Shown here piece by piece: positions 20,632 to 31,575 of a DNA stretch of 64,000 nucleotides. The stretch comes from Bolinopsis microptera (Eukaryota; Ctenophora; Tentaculata; Lobata; Bolinopsidae): contig NC_087074.1 of NCBI RefSeq assembly GCF_026151205.1, positions 6,014,001 to 6,078,000 of the forward strand, written 5' to 3'. How positions within the stretch are numbered: the stretch's first letter is position 1; the number at the start of each line of letters is the position of its first letter. Both the position numbers and the translations under genes were made by a program. The notes below the pieces were generated by a model. That model saw nothing but the letters and a program-made list of their open reading frames with translations, was not told the DNA's origin and did not search any database.

Positions 20632-23600
20632 CTAGAGCATTATGCACTTGCCAGTATTTGAGTGGAAATCTGGGCTCTTATAATAGGCTGTATATTGTTC
20701 GTTCACAGAGAGAATTGAATGGATTGCTCTTGCTGTGGCAGTAAATTTGGTAGGATCTAGATTTTTGTTGGAGAGCAGACCGGCTAGGTCAGTGATGTTT
20801 TGGGGATAAAAGTTGAATTTTTCCCTAACTGAGGAGTAAAGCAAACAGTCAATTAATACATGGCTTTCGTCCTCGATAGGTTTGAGCCCTTTACTGAAAA
20901 AGCAGTAAGTGCACCAACGTTCTTCTCTTGGTACAAGAGGGGTTTCGTATCTGCCCCTTTCAACGTAGAGGTTGTGGCAGCTGATACGAAACCTTGTCAA
21001 GCTTTTTCGAAAATCAGGTACTTTGATTATTCGTAGGTATGCCTCTGGTTCAAAATCATGTTTAATTAAGTTATAGAATTCTAGTTTCGGTGAGGAGGCC
21101 TTGGCAGATTTCCAGGTATTCACGAATTCTTCCCTCATATTATGACTGATTTGGGTGGAGAGCTTAGATTTTGATGAAGATGAGTGGGGGAAGTTGTATT
21201 TGGTGAGAAGCTTTGAGATGTTGGTATACCAAGGAAGGCCCAGCATGATCTGCTCGTGAAATGCAGCACAAAGTAGTTCATTTTCGGTGCTTTCAAGGCA
21301 ACTATAGTAATCTATTGCAAGTTTGCAGGCTTCAAAGAATAGGGGGCGCCCACTTTCGCCCCAGCAACCTATATTTGATGCTTTTGAATGGACGGACAAA
21401 GACTACTTGATAAATTTTAGGTGGAATTTCTCATAGTGGTCCTGTGCAATGTACTTCAGGGTATGCTGGGGGCTGGCTTTGTCATCTATTTTTGAAAGGT
21501 ATCTCATTGTTTTAGAGTGGGGGCATAAGACTTGACAGCCATAAAGCAGGATTGGTTTGATTAAGGAATCAAATAGAATATTAAGGGCACGGTGAGAGAG
21601 GGCATCTTTAACTATATTGCCTTTAAGGCCATATAGAGCACGGAGAGCTTTGGCCCTCAGCTCAGTATTTGCTGCCGTAAAGGATCCATTTCTGTGGAAT
21701 ATTATGCCAAGATAGCAGTACTTTTCGGTGTGCTGGATGGGCTGACCTCCCAATGTAAATGTTTCATGGGACTGCTTCTTTTTGGGAGGGCTGAATATGA
21801 CAATCTTAGTTTTCTTTATATTTACTTCAAGGCCCATGGAGTTACAGAAGTCAGATAGAATGTTGATATTGACTTGCAAGGCCTTGGGACTTAGAGCAAG
21901 AAGGACAAGATCGTCAGCCCAGAGCAGATGTGATATTAGAACGTCAGCAAGAACTGGATAATCACCAACAGATTTCAGAAGAGATGACAAGTTATTAATA
22001 TAGATTTTAAAAAGGTCTGGTGATAGGGGGTGTCCTTGCTCCGTTCCTTTGCCAATATCAATTTTAGGGGACAAGAGTTTGGAGATTTTTATATGAGCAA
22101 TTGAGTTTTTGTACATATCACTTAAGCAGTTAAAGAAGTTACCGGTAATTCCAAGGCATGTTATTTTGTGCAGAAGAAGGTCCCTACATACAGTATCAAA
22201 GGCCTTTCTTAGATCAACAAAGCATGCATAGAGACGAGCTTTTTTAACTTTAGTGTATTTATCAATGACTGTCTTAAGGGTGAAAACGTGATCATTAGTT
22301 TGAGCACCCTTCGAGAAACTGAGCTGTTCTTTTGGATCAGGACAGTAGAGCTTTTTGAAGTATAACAGACGTTCAAGTAAAATGCTAGAGAACAGCTTAC
22401 CCATACAACTGCCAACTGCTATTGCTCTGTAATTGTCTGGGCTGAAGGGGTTGCCTGATTTGTAGATAGGAGTGATAATACTGGTATGCCATGGATAGTA
22501 ACCTGAGACCAGAGAGTGGTTGAACGTTTTGAGGATGACTTGGAGACAAAGCGGAGTTAGGCTCTGAAGCATTTCGTTTGAGATCAAGTCATTTGAGCAA
22601 CTTTTACCCTTTTTGAGCTTTTTGATTGCAGAAGTTAGTTCGGGTTCAGATATGAGCTTGTTTAGGATATCCAGATCTGGTGGTTCAGGGTAATGATTGT
22701 GATTGTGGTGAGTGGGATCGGGCTCCTGGTCTGGTTTCTTATAGAGGGATGCAAAGAAATCATGAAAGCTAGCTAGATCGAATTTGTCTAGTAGGGGGCT
22801 AGTGTCATGTTCTTGTTTAAGCCTTTTAAATTTTTTCCAGTCAAGAATATGACCCTCTTCAATAGCTTCATTTAACTTCCTAAGAAAAGATAATTTCTTA
22901 CTGTTAACAAGATTACTGTGCTTATTGCGCTGCTTGTAATATTCACGTCTGAGAATATTGTTGCAGTGCTTACTACCTAGCCGGTTTGCTAGCCTATTCA
23001 GGTTTCGCCTCGAGGAGTTGATTTGTGGGTCAAACCATTTCTTGTGGGCGGAAGTTTTAGGAGGTTTTTTCACTTTTAACGCTATATCAGCAGCACTGTG
23101 GAGACAGTTAGTAATTGCATCGTTCAGTTCATGATTGCCCTCCAAGGTGCTGCTAAATTCGTTTGCTGCAATGTTTTCCAGGTTACTAACAATTTCGGGC
23201 GAGTTAAGGGCTGTTTTAAATAGTGAGTGAGAGGTGTTGCTGTCCCACTTATAGCCACAAAGAAAATTAGAAAAGTCTGGGAGCTGGAAGTTGGCAACAA
23301 ATGGTTCAAATGTGGTAAGTTTCAAGACTAATGGACAATGGTCAGAGTATGATGTAAACTCCTTCACTTGGAGAGAGTTTACATGATCCCTTGCCCATGA
23401 GGTGATTACGAAATAGTCAACCACACTGCTCCCATTGTATTTGTGACAGGTCATTTTTCCAGTGGTGTCCCCGAGGGTACGGCCATTAAGAATTTTGAGT
23501 TGGTTATTAATAACCATGTCAAGAAAATGTTGGCAGTGGGGTTCAGATATAGTCAGGTCAGAGTTGTTTCTGGGTTCTTCGATGTCATGTTCAAGTCCAA

Positions 23601-24008
23601 TGTCATTGTAAATGTCATGCATGGCAGGTGCATTACAAGAGAGGATATAGTCTGGGAGTTTTCCAGTTCTTGCATTTGCATCGCCACACATGATAACCTC
23701 TCCCTTTTGACGTAGTCTGATACAGATGGAGTCAAGAGCGGAGAAAGTATTAGCAGTATAGTCTGGATTTTTTTTGACATAGGACGAATATGCAGGGCTA
23801 ATATAGTAACATACTAAAAATAGGTCAAAATCAAGCTTAAAAAAGTTTTTGTCAAGTTTGACAACAATAATATTGTCAGATTCGCTACAAGGCACACAAG
23901 AAACACCTTTTCTTAAATCATTTTCAGCAAGAATGCAGACCCCTCCTGAGCGAGAATTTTTGCGGTTGCTATTAAAAGAAAGGTATCCTTCAATAGAAAG
24001 GTATCCTT
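20632..24008 (-). mobile_element. 5'-truncated LINE (APE endonuclease plus reverse transcriptase), one in-frame stop
   Basis: On the minus strand the frame starts mid-endonuclease near 24005 (GYLSFNSNRKNSRSGGVCIL) and continues through the apurinic endonuclease-like domain (MCGDANARTG; YSDHCPL near its end) and the reverse transcriptase, with LWADDLVLL as the catalytic motif. A TAG at 21405-21403 separates it from an in-frame continuation to 20632 with a C-terminal CxxC...H...C zinc-knuckle-like motif (CTYCF...DESHVLIDC). Had that codon been sense, the frame would be open for more than 1,100 codons. Clade is uncertain (CR1/Jockey-like arrangement). The 5' end abuts another LINE head to head. 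Confidence 0.8.
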
Positions 24009-25355
24009 CAGTTTATGTCTAATTCGGTATCTGACTCCATATACCTGGAAGAAACTAATGAAGAAGAAATTATAGAGGTGATCAGAGATTTTCAAAACGG
24101 TAAGGCGAGTGACATACCTATAGTTGTTGTAAAAAAACCGGCCAAGCTCATTGCTGGTACCTTGGCTAGGCTTTACAACTCATGTATACAAAGTGGTACA
24201 TTCCCAAGTATTTTTAAAACTGGTAAAGTTATTCCTATTTACAAGAAAGACAATAAAGAATGCATTGAAAATTATCGGCCTGTATCAATATTACCTTTAT
24301 TTGGAAAGATCTTCGAGAAGGTCATTTATAAACGCCTCTATAATTTCTTCACATCTAAAGGTGTACTAACAGACTCACAGTTTGGATTTAGAAAAGGCCA
24401 TTCTACCACCCATGCTCTACACAAATCTATAGACTCCGTTACTAAGTCTCTGGTAAGCAATAAACATGTCCTAGGGATATTCATTGACTTGAGCAAAGCC
24501 TTCGACACCCTTGATCACGATATTCTTTTATGCAAATTAAATTCCTACGGTATTAGGGGCACAGCACTTACCTTACTAAAAAGCTATTTGACTAACAGAA
24601 AGCAGTATGTTATGTATAACGATGTACCATCAGAAACAATGGACGTGAAATTTGGAGTACCACAAGGGTCAATTCTAGGGCCGTTACTCTTCCTATTGTA
24701 TATGAACGATATAGTAAACTGCTTTTCAGACAGTGAGGTGAAATTTGTACTTTATGCTGATGACACTAATATCTTCATATCAGGACCATCTAGAGAAGCA
24801 ACATACAAAAAAGCCAACTTAGTACTTAAACATGTCTCGATTTACATGAAATGTAATCTACTTCATATCAACATGTCCAAATGCTGCTACATACATTTTA
24901 AACCTGCCTCTGAATATGATGACACCTGTGCACGGACCAGACCATTTGCTATCCTGCTAGATGAATCTAGATCAATATTCATCAATGGTAAGGTTATTAC
25001 TAAAGTCAAGGATACCAAATTCTTAGGTGTTGTTATAGATAGTAAGCTAAACTGGATTGCCCACATACACTACATCCGTAAAAAACTGCGATCTATGACT
25101 GGTGCAATCTGCAGAATTCGGCACTCGATACCTTCTGAACTATATTTGAAAATATATAATGCTCTTTTTGAATCACATCTCAGTTATGGTATAAGTGTTT
25201 GGGGTGTTGTCCTTAAAGAACGGTCCAATGATAGTCTTTTCATCACACAGAAGCACTGTATAAGGATCCTTTTTGGCGACCTTGACTCATACTTAGATAA
25301 ACAATCAACATGTGCACGTACTAGACCATACGGTATGCAAAAACTAGACCATAAA
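24009..25355 (+). mobile_element. LINE reverse transcriptase (CR1/L2/Jockey-like), first part
   Basis: Frame from about 24009 encodes the fingers-palm region of a non-LTR reverse transcriptase: NYRPVSILP, FGFRKGHST, FIDLSKAFDT, GVPQGSILGPLLF and the YADD catalytic box. It stops matching at the Copia insertion (25356) and resumes at 30071. The 5' end lacks the endonuclease. A 14-bp direct repeat (AAAGGTATCCTTCA) straddles the head-to-head junction with the minus-strand LINE. It is of a different family from that neighbour, as judged by RT motifs. Confidence 0.8.
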
Positions 25356-25667
25356 TGTTAATATGTGTTCACAGGACTTGAGTTGTTTACAAGAGAAACT
25401 CGCTGGGTTTGAAATAGAAACAGAACCTGTAATAAATAGGATTTATTACACCAATAATATAAACTCAAATAGTTATATCAAGTTCCAATTATCCATTGTA
25501 AATATATAATAGTATATAGATCATTGTAAATATATAGTTTAAAGGAACCGGTTGATACTCTACAATAACATAAATCTTCTTTCTACAAACTTAATCTTCT
25601 TTCTACAAACTTCAACCGGTTCTCATGCTATGAATATATAATGATTAGTATTCTGCTAAGTCTAACA
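25356..25667 (-). repeat. 3' LTR of the Copia element
   Basis: 312 bp, TGTTA...TAACA on the plus strand. The body contains a short tandem of a CTTCTTTCTACAAACTT unit and an ACCGGTTGA ... TCAACCGGT inverted pair. Confidence 0.92.
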
Positions 25668-25680
25668 TTCCCCCCTATTT
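25668..25680 (-). promoter_or_regulatory. Polypurine tract of the Copia element
   Basis: Reads AAATAGGGGGGAA on the minus strand, immediately before the 3' LTR, where the plus-strand primer of an LTR retrotransposon is made. Confidence 0.8.
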
Positions 25681-25740
25681 AAAAACTTTTGAAAATAGCT
25701 CGAAGCTCTTTAAAAACACTTAAAAACACTTGACACGTAA

Positions 25741-27414
25741 TCATCCTAAATATGTGAAAACTCCTGCGTGGATCCTCGAGATTTTAAAATCTCGTCTCAC
25801 TCTGTCAATAATCTCTCGATGAAAAGTCGGTGTTCCTGCATACAACAAATCATCTACATGAGTAAGAACAATCCCGTGTAGCTTATCATTCCTCACATAT
25901 CTGAATACACACTTGTCTAGCACAGACATGGTGCATCCTCTCTCTGTTAGATACTTGCTCAGCGTTATGTACCATCTTCTGGCAGCATCTCCTAAACCGT
26001 ACACCGGTTTCTTTAACCTCCACATCACACCCTGCTTTCTGATATCAGCAGGTGGTTTCAAATACACCTCACGAGTCATTTCATCCGATTGTAAAAAAGC
26101 TGCAGTAACATCTAGCGACTCTAGACTCCATCTTGCACTTGCGGCTATTGCAAACAGTAATCTCAAACTCGTCTTGTTTGATGTCGGGGCGTCAGCTCTG
26201 GGATAATTCTCTTCGTAACCCCTAGCAACTAGTCTCGCACGTACTTTCTCTTTACGCTTTGTCACTATCCAACGAGACGATACTGACGGTTGTCCCACAT
26301 CTCTTACTTCTTCATAGACTCCAAACTCACGAAACTTTAACAACTCTAATTCTTTAGCTTCTTTTACGCCAGGATCTTCTGTGAACACCTTGCTCACACT
26401 AAACACAAATCTGTCCTCTTCTATGAAAAGCAGTTCCTCATAACTGTCCTCTTCTTCGTTTTCCAAAAACATGAGTCTTTCCACTGTCATCCCGTCTAAA
26501 TCCACGGCCAGGGCTTCTTCTTCGTCTTCTATCTCCAAGTTATACTCATTCTTGTACTGACCTGTCGATTTTCCTGCCCGACTTGTCACGAGTCCTTTTG
26601 TCCAGTCTTCGGTTTCTTGGCCTCTAAATCTCACTATATCATCCTTCTTGAGATTGAGAGCTCCATTCTTCACCGGCTCTACTTTGGTCCAGTCCTCTTC
26701 AATCTTCACTGGCTCTACTCTGGGCAAGTTCTCTTCAACCACGCGACTAATAGTGTTGTCTTCAGTTTCATTCAACACCTGCACTACAGGATCCTCTGTA
26801 TCTCCCGATTCCTCACAGTCGCTTTCCTCTGGTTCTTCTGTACCTTCAGATTCCTCACGGTCGCCCAATATTATCTCTCCATAAAGACGACTTCCGCCTT
26901 GTCTACGGATCCCACGTGTGACATTCCTTTGCTCCACTCCCATTTGGAGTCCTACAATCCTCCCGCTCCCGTCTGTACCACGGGTCTTTGCCTTTCTGCA
27001 GGGTTCTTTATCAACTGCAATCCCGCCAGCACGCGTGCTACGAGTCTTTGTCAGCTCTTCTTCGTCATCACTAGGTTGATTCAACTCTTCAACCCTCCCG
27101 CTCCCGTCAGTACCACAGGTCTTTGCCTTTGTGCGGGGTTCTTTATCAACTGCAATCCCGCCAGCACGCGTGCTACGAGTCTTTGTCAGCTCTTCTTCAG
27201 TGTCCTTGTCAGTGTCTTCATCATCTTTATCATAAGGGTCTTTTCCTCCAGCTCTCACCTTATTCACTTGATCATGATCCGCTGTCTGTTTCAGTACTAC
27301 TTTACAGGGGTTGACTCTTATTAGTGCTCCACCATGCTTGATCAATACGGAGTTTGCCTGTTGTCCCACTACATGTGCTGGTCCTAAGAATTCTTTGTCC
27401 TTCTTATAGTACAC
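25741..27414 (-). CDS. Copia pol fragment: integrase C-terminus and reverse transcriptase, no RNase H
   Basis: Begins in an integrase C-terminal segment (VYYKKDKEFLGPAHVVGQQA; HGGALIRVNPC), then an acidic linker with a tandem duplication of about 40 residues (two copies of TRSTRAGGIAVDKEP), then the Copia reverse transcriptase: SRWIVTKRK, VRARLVARGYEENYPR, LDVTAAFLQSDEM and THVDDLLYAG (HVDD in place of YVDD). It ends at FTYLG and a stop 70 bp before the LTR, so the RNase H domain that normally follows is absent. The frame differs from that of the gag segment, which overlaps it by about 10 bases; typical Copia elements have one continuous frame, so this is probably a degenerative frameshift. 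Confidence 0.82.
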   Translation of the reverse strand: MYYKKDKEFLGPAHVVGQQANSVLIKHGGALIRVNPCKVVLKQTADHDQVNKVRAGGKDPYDKDDEDTDKDTEEELTKTRSTRAGGIAVDKEPRTKAKTCGTDGSGRVEELNQPSDDEEELTKTRSTRAGGIAVDKEPCRKAKTRGTDGSGRIVGLQMGVEQRNVTRGIRRQGGSRLYGEIILGDREESEGTEEPEESDCEESGDTEDPVVQVLNETEDNTISRVVEENLPRVEPVKIEEDWTKVEPVKNGALNLKKDDIVRFRGQETEDWTKGLVTSRAGKSTGQYKNEYNLEIEDEEEALAVDLDGMTVERLMFLENEEEDSYEELLFIEEDRFVFSVSKVFTEDPGVKEAKELELLKFREFGVYEEVRDVGQPSVSSRWIVTKRKEKVRARLVARGYEENYPRADAPTSNKTSLRLLFAIAASARWSLESLDVTAAFLQSDEMTREVYLKPPADIRKQGVMWRLKKPVYGLGDAARRWYITLSKYLTERGCTMSVLDKCVFRYVRNDKLHGIVLTHVDDLLYAGTPTFHREIIDRVRRDFKISRIHAGVFTYLG

Positions 27415-29482
27415 GATATCTCCAGATGTGTACCAGGTACCTAGCGTTGTTCCTGGTGAACACTCGCTCTCTTAGTACCTTTTTCAGTTTCTCTGAGTTT
27501 TCGAGTTTCACAAACTGTCGTCTTGCTTCCTCTAGTGCGTTCAAGTTATCTGCAACAACTTTGCTTGCTGTTTTGTTGTTCAAGCTTGGCAGATTCTCTT
27601 GGTTCATGACTGAAGGCACTGTGGGATTTCTACCAAACACTAGTTGGTAGGGTGTGAAACCAAAAACATTATTCAGTGAGTTCTTTGCATTACAGGACCA
27701 CCCTATTGCTATCTCTAAGTTGCAATAAGATGGTTTCTGTTCTTCTATCACTCCGTCTATCATATTAGACAACATTGAGTGATGCCTCTCGACCATCCCG
27801 TTGCACCATGGTGATGCTGCTGGTGATGTCTTAAAGTTAATAGAGCACATCGCAATCACCTCATTGAAGACATTTCCGCTAGGTATTGCTACCTTTCTTT
27901 TCGGAGCCTCTCTAGTTTTGTGTTTTATACAAAACTCACACTTCGCTTCATACTGTTCCAACTCTCGGATGATTTCTTTGCTGTTTTCTACTTCGCTGGA
28001 TTTAACCCACTCTCCTATCTTCTTTGCTGATCCATGAGCAAAATATCTGTGCAAGTGCTGTGCTGTTTTCTTTGCGTCATTCACATCAACCAGGAATGTC
28101 ATTTCCTGTGCATGTGGCGGTACATCTCTTGAATCCTCTCCTCTCCCGATTGACACCACCATGTGTCCTGAAGCTGTGTCAAGGATTGGTTCTTCTCTGC
28201 CGTGAGCATACACTTTCTTCTTTCCTACATCGATGACAAACCTGTGTTCAATCATGGTTTGTTTTGACAGCAGTAACGGAATGTCTGTGTCGACAACATG
28301 TGTTCTAATCACTATGTTCTTACCAAACATTTTCACAGGTAAGGTTACAAGCTTCCTAGCCACCACGCTTTCACCATCTCCAAAGCGAAATGTTGCTCTA
28401 CTGTTCTTTGTCTTTAACTTCCTCGCTTCTTCCCCTGTGAGTGACTTTGTGTAGACTTCTAGCCACTTTTGTCGACATACCGTTGCAGACGCACCTGTGT
28501 CTAGTAAACCTTTGTTTACAGTTTCTCCGATGAAGTATGTATACTGTTCGTCTCTTTCAGGTAGAACTACTTCGCTCGTCATATCAGCCAGGTATGTATA
28601 CCTTTTTCTTTGACCATCTGTCTTATAAGTATTTCTTTGACCTTCTGTCCTGTAAGTATTTCTTTGATCTTCTGTCTTGTTATAAGAATTATGAGGGCAG
28701 TTTGCTACACGATGGTTTGGATTTTTGCAAATATAACAACCCTGGTAGTTTTGGTTGGTTTGATTTGTTCGGTTATTAGTGCCATTACCATACTTTCTGA
28801 ACTTTCCTTTCCCCCTGAACCTTCCGGTATTGTAAAGAACAGCCTCATCTTCACTTTGTGCAGTTTCTCCACTGGCACTGCTGCTTTGTCTACTTCTTTG
28901 GTCTGATAACATGATGTCATGTTCTTCCTTAATAACAGTTTCTATCCGGGTAGGACTTTCAAATGGTACTTCATCTCCAAATGTCTGCTTCAACGATTGG
29001 ACCATCATTTTATAGTCTAGCTTTGTTATTGTTGCTTTAACAAGCCGTTTCTGGTCCGGGTTAAGGTTTGCTTGATTGAGAAGTTTATACGCTAACACTC
29101 CATCCTCGTACACTACTTGTCCTCTCAGTTGGTCTATCTTCTTTCTTTTCTGTTCAAAGTCTCGCACATACAGGTCCATTGCTACACCTTCTGGTCTCTT
29201 ATAGTGTTCGAAATCTTCAATTGCCATGAACAGATTGTGTGTGGCGTCTTTAAGAAACAGAGAATCCAGCTCTGTTATCAGCTTATCAACTCCGGTTTCA
29301 TCTCCTAACTCTGCTGGTGCTATTTGTAGTGCTGCTTCATACGCTCTTCCATTCATGAATCCAATCAGACGGCTGGCTTGTTGAGTTTTCTTTGCTGTTG
29401 TTCCCAACTGCCACACTTTGACTGCTTTCTTCCAACGGCTGTAGTCGCTGTCATCCTCTAGATTCGGTATCCTCTCGCTCAT
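27404..29482 (-). CDS. Copia gag-protease-integrase segment with integrase core deleted
   Basis: From the ATG at 29482 (MSERIPNLEDDSDYSRWKKA) about 692 codons encode a Copia gag, a CCHC zinc knuckle (CYICKNPNHRVANC), an aspartic protease (LLDTGASATVC) and the zinc-binding start of the integrase (HLHRYFAH ... CEFCIKHK). After FNEVIAMC the sequence jumps directly to SPWCNGMVERHH, the region holding the final Glu of the DDE triad. The segment with the two catalytic Asp residues is missing, in frame. It then continues through the rest of the integrase to NNARYLVHIWR, where the frame is lost. Confidence 0.85.
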   Translation of the reverse strand: MSERIPNLEDDSDYSRWKKAVKVWQLGTTAKKTQQASRLIGFMNGRAYEAALQIAPAELGDETGVDKLITELDSLFLKDATHNLFMAIEDFEHYKRPEGVAMDLYVRDFEQKRKKIDQLRGQVVYEDGVLAYKLLNQANLNPDQKRLVKATITKLDYKMMVQSLKQTFGDEVPFESPTRIETVIKEEHDIMLSDQRSRQSSSASGETAQSEDEAVLYNTGRFRGKGKFRKYGNGTNNRTNQTNQNYQGCYICKNPNHRVANCPHNSYNKTEDQRNTYRTEGQRNTYKTDGQRKRYTYLADMTSEVVLPERDEQYTYFIGETVNKGLLDTGASATVCRQKWLEVYTKSLTGEEARKLKTKNSRATFRFGDGESVVARKLVTLPVKMFGKNIVIRTHVVDTDIPLLLSKQTMIEHRFVIDVGKKKVYAHGREEPILDTASGHMVVSIGRGEDSRDVPPHAQEMTFLVDVNDAKKTAQHLHRYFAHGSAKKIGEWVKSSEVENSKEIIRELEQYEAKCEFCIKHKTREAPKRKVAIPSGNVFNEVIAMCSINFKTSPAASPWCNGMVERHHSMLSNMIDGVIEEQKPSYCNLEIAIGWSCNAKNSLNNVFGFTPYQLVFGRNPTVPSVMNQENLPSLNNKTASKVVADNLNALEEARRQFVKLENSEKLKKVLRERVFTRNNARYLVHIWRYRVL

Positions 29483-29734
29483 AATGTGAATGAATGTGAC
29501 AATTACTACAAACACGAAACTACTTTACACTGACACAAACAAATGTACACTGACTATAACTAACTAACACGAGTTTTAAATCTAAATTACTTTCAACACT
29601 TGAATCAGTTCAATACTTTCTAGTTAGTCTCTTTCTTCTTTAAATTAACTGAACAGTCTATAACAATTTCTTCCAATTACCTTTTCTCTACTTTCCTCTG
29701 GTTCTTCTTCGGTGGATCTGTCGTCTCTCACAAG

Positions 29735-29753
29735 TTAACTGAACTGCTACCAC
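29735..29753 (-). promoter_or_regulatory. Primer binding site of the Copia element (initiator tRNA-Met)
   Basis: Just inside the 5' LTR the minus strand reads TAACA-G-TGGTAGCAG-TTCAG. TGGTAGCAG is complementary to the 3' end of animal initiator tRNA-Met; only about nine bases match. Confidence 0.65.
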
Positions 29754-30070
29754 TGTTAATATGTGTTCACAGGACTTGAGTTGTTTACAAGAGAAACTCG
29801 CTGGGTTTGAAATAGAAACAGAACCTGTAATAAATAGGATTTATTACACCAATAATATAAACTCAAATAGTTATATCAAGTTCCAATTATCCATTGTAAA
29901 TATATAATAGTATATAGATCATTGTAAATATATAGTTTAAAGGAATACGTACCGGTTGATACTCTACAATAACATAAATCTTCTTTCTACAAACTTATCT
30001 TCTTTCTACAAACTTCAACCGGTTCTCATGCTATGAATATATAATGATTAGTATTCTGCTAAGTCTAACA
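29754..30070 (-). repeat. 5' LTR of the Copia element
   Basis: 317 bp, almost identical to the other LTR. It carries a 6-bp insertion (TACGTA) ahead of CCGGTTGA and lacks one base elsewhere. Confidence 0.92.
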
Positions 30071-30450
30071 ATAAACACTTTGAAAAGGAGCATACAAAAC
30101 CCATTTTTAATAGATTAAAAATTCTTACGGCTCAAAACTTGTACAAATATCACTGTATTTTAGAATTCTCTAAGATTATCAAGTACCACTGCCCATACTC
30201 CCTTTATGAGGCTATCAACATTTCAAACCGTGCAACGAGTCTAATGGTTATTCTCCTAAATAAATCAAATACCTTTTTGTTTAACGCAGCCAAGCTTTGG
30301 AACGCTGTTCATAAAAAAATTTTAACTTCAAGCAATTGCTTAGAAACGTCCATTAGCTTGATAAAACTGAGAACCAAAGCACTATTAATACAAGCACAGG
30401 CAGCTGACTTAAAAGATACTTGGACTCCAAACAATTTTAAATTGCAGTAA
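30071..30450 (+). mobile_element. LINE reverse transcriptase, C-terminal part after the Copia insertion
   Basis: Continues the frame of 24009-25355 after removal of the Copia element and one copy of ATAAA: HFEKEHTKPIFNRLKILTAQ, then NLYKYHCILEFSKI, typical of the region after the thumb of CR1/Jockey-type elements. It ends with a stop at 30450 (TPNNFKLQ). Confidence 0.8.
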
Positions 30451-30730
30451 TCAAATCTAATTGCAGCGGCACACACTTACTATTACTATCATGATTGTAC
30501 TATAGACAGAAAATCTTTCAAATTGATTTTGGGCGCTTTTTAACCATTTGTTGTAATGTTTTTAGATAAGTTAAATATCTAAATTTATAAAATTTTTTAT
30601 CGGAATGAATTAATTGATATTTAATAATTTATTCGGTAGGTTTATCTGGTATTGATATTGATTATATTGATATTGTTATTATTGAACGAAGCTAACTCTA
30701 GACATAGTTAATACTACTTCTTTTAAGAAA

Positions 30731-30914
30731 GGGACTTGGAGTATAAACGACCAAGTTTGCATAAATTTCTATCCAACCAAGAACTCAGGAGGCAAAGGTG
30801 GGTGCGTAAACTTTTGGTCTGCACTCTCCGATCCTGTATCACCCTGGATTCTTCTCGACGTATCTTTGTAAAAGTTATATACCTTCTAGTCAATCTCTTG
30901 CTACTCCAAGTCCC
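30731..30914. mobile_element. 184-bp MITE-like element with 13-bp inverted termini
   Basis: GGGACTTGGAGTA at 30731-30743 is repeated inverted at 30902-30914. The interior is non-coding. The flanks show no clear target-site duplication. It separates two LINE fragments. Confidence 0.6.
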
Positions 30915-30949
30915 CTAAGATATCTGATCTAAAGTTCGTGCTAGCTATA

Positions 30950-31575
30950 TATTATATATGAAATATATTTTTAAGAAAAAGATATCCAAAAGAATTGGTG
31001 CTATGTATAGATCAAAAAAACTTCTCCCTCTTAAGTTCAGGAAGATGTTTGCTAATGCACTTATGTTGCCACATTTTGACTACTTAGACACCATCTGGTC
31101 AAGAACATATAAAAAACGACTAGGAGAGTTAGATATCATGTACAAAAAGGTTGCTAAAATAGCCCTAGATGTAAACATCAGAGAGAGGTCGGTTAATGTA
31201 TACAAAAATATGGGATGGCTTCCTCTCCATTTGAGACGACAGGTTCATCTTAGCTCATATATGTACCGTATAATCAATGAAACATGTCCAAAGCATTTTA
31301 TCGGGAAATTCTCGTATATTTCTGGTGGATCACGTGAGGCAGAAAACTGCAATCTTTATACTCCTAAATCAAGATCTCACAAGGAGTTTAACTATCTAGG
31401 AACTAAGGCCTGGAACATATTACCAAAGTCCCTTAGAGAGTGTGACGACGTTAAGAAATTTTCTAAGTTATACAAAGAAACTCTTATGAATATGGTGCTA
31501 ACTGATGAGAATTACCAAGGGGATAACTCTTACGATAAATTCATGATCCCACCCAACACTAGCCAATGTATCTAG
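30950..31575 (+). mobile_element. LINE reverse transcriptase C-terminal fragment (third family member)
   Basis: Open frame that starts after the catalytic boxes: KKKISKRIGAMYRSKKLLPL, then FDYLDTIWSRTYKKRLGELD and NYLGTKAWNILPKSL, which is the thumb and C-terminal region of a CR1/L2/Jockey-type reverse transcriptase. The 5' part, with endonuclease and YADD box, is absent. It is not a continuation of the neighbouring LINE, which ends with its own stop at 30450. Confidence 0.75.

Larger units (their letters stand above)
25356..30070 (-). mobile_element. Copia LTR retrotransposon, young, non-autonomous, inserted in a LINE
   Basis: Complete element of 4,715 bp with LTRs TGTTA...TAACA at 25356-25667 and 29754-30070, flanked by a 5-bp duplication ATAAA (25351-25355, 30071-30075). 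The LTRs differ only by a 6-bp and a 1-bp indel, so the insertion is recent. Gag-protease-partial integrase is followed by integrase C-terminus-reverse transcriptase in another frame. Domain order with integrase before RT identifies Ty1/Copia. The integrase core and RNase H are missing, so this copy should not move by itself. Confidence 0.92.

Noticed and set aside
26617-28906. Plus-strand open frames across the Copia element
   Set aside because: They are antisense to clear gag, integrase and reverse transcriptase sequence and have no coding character.
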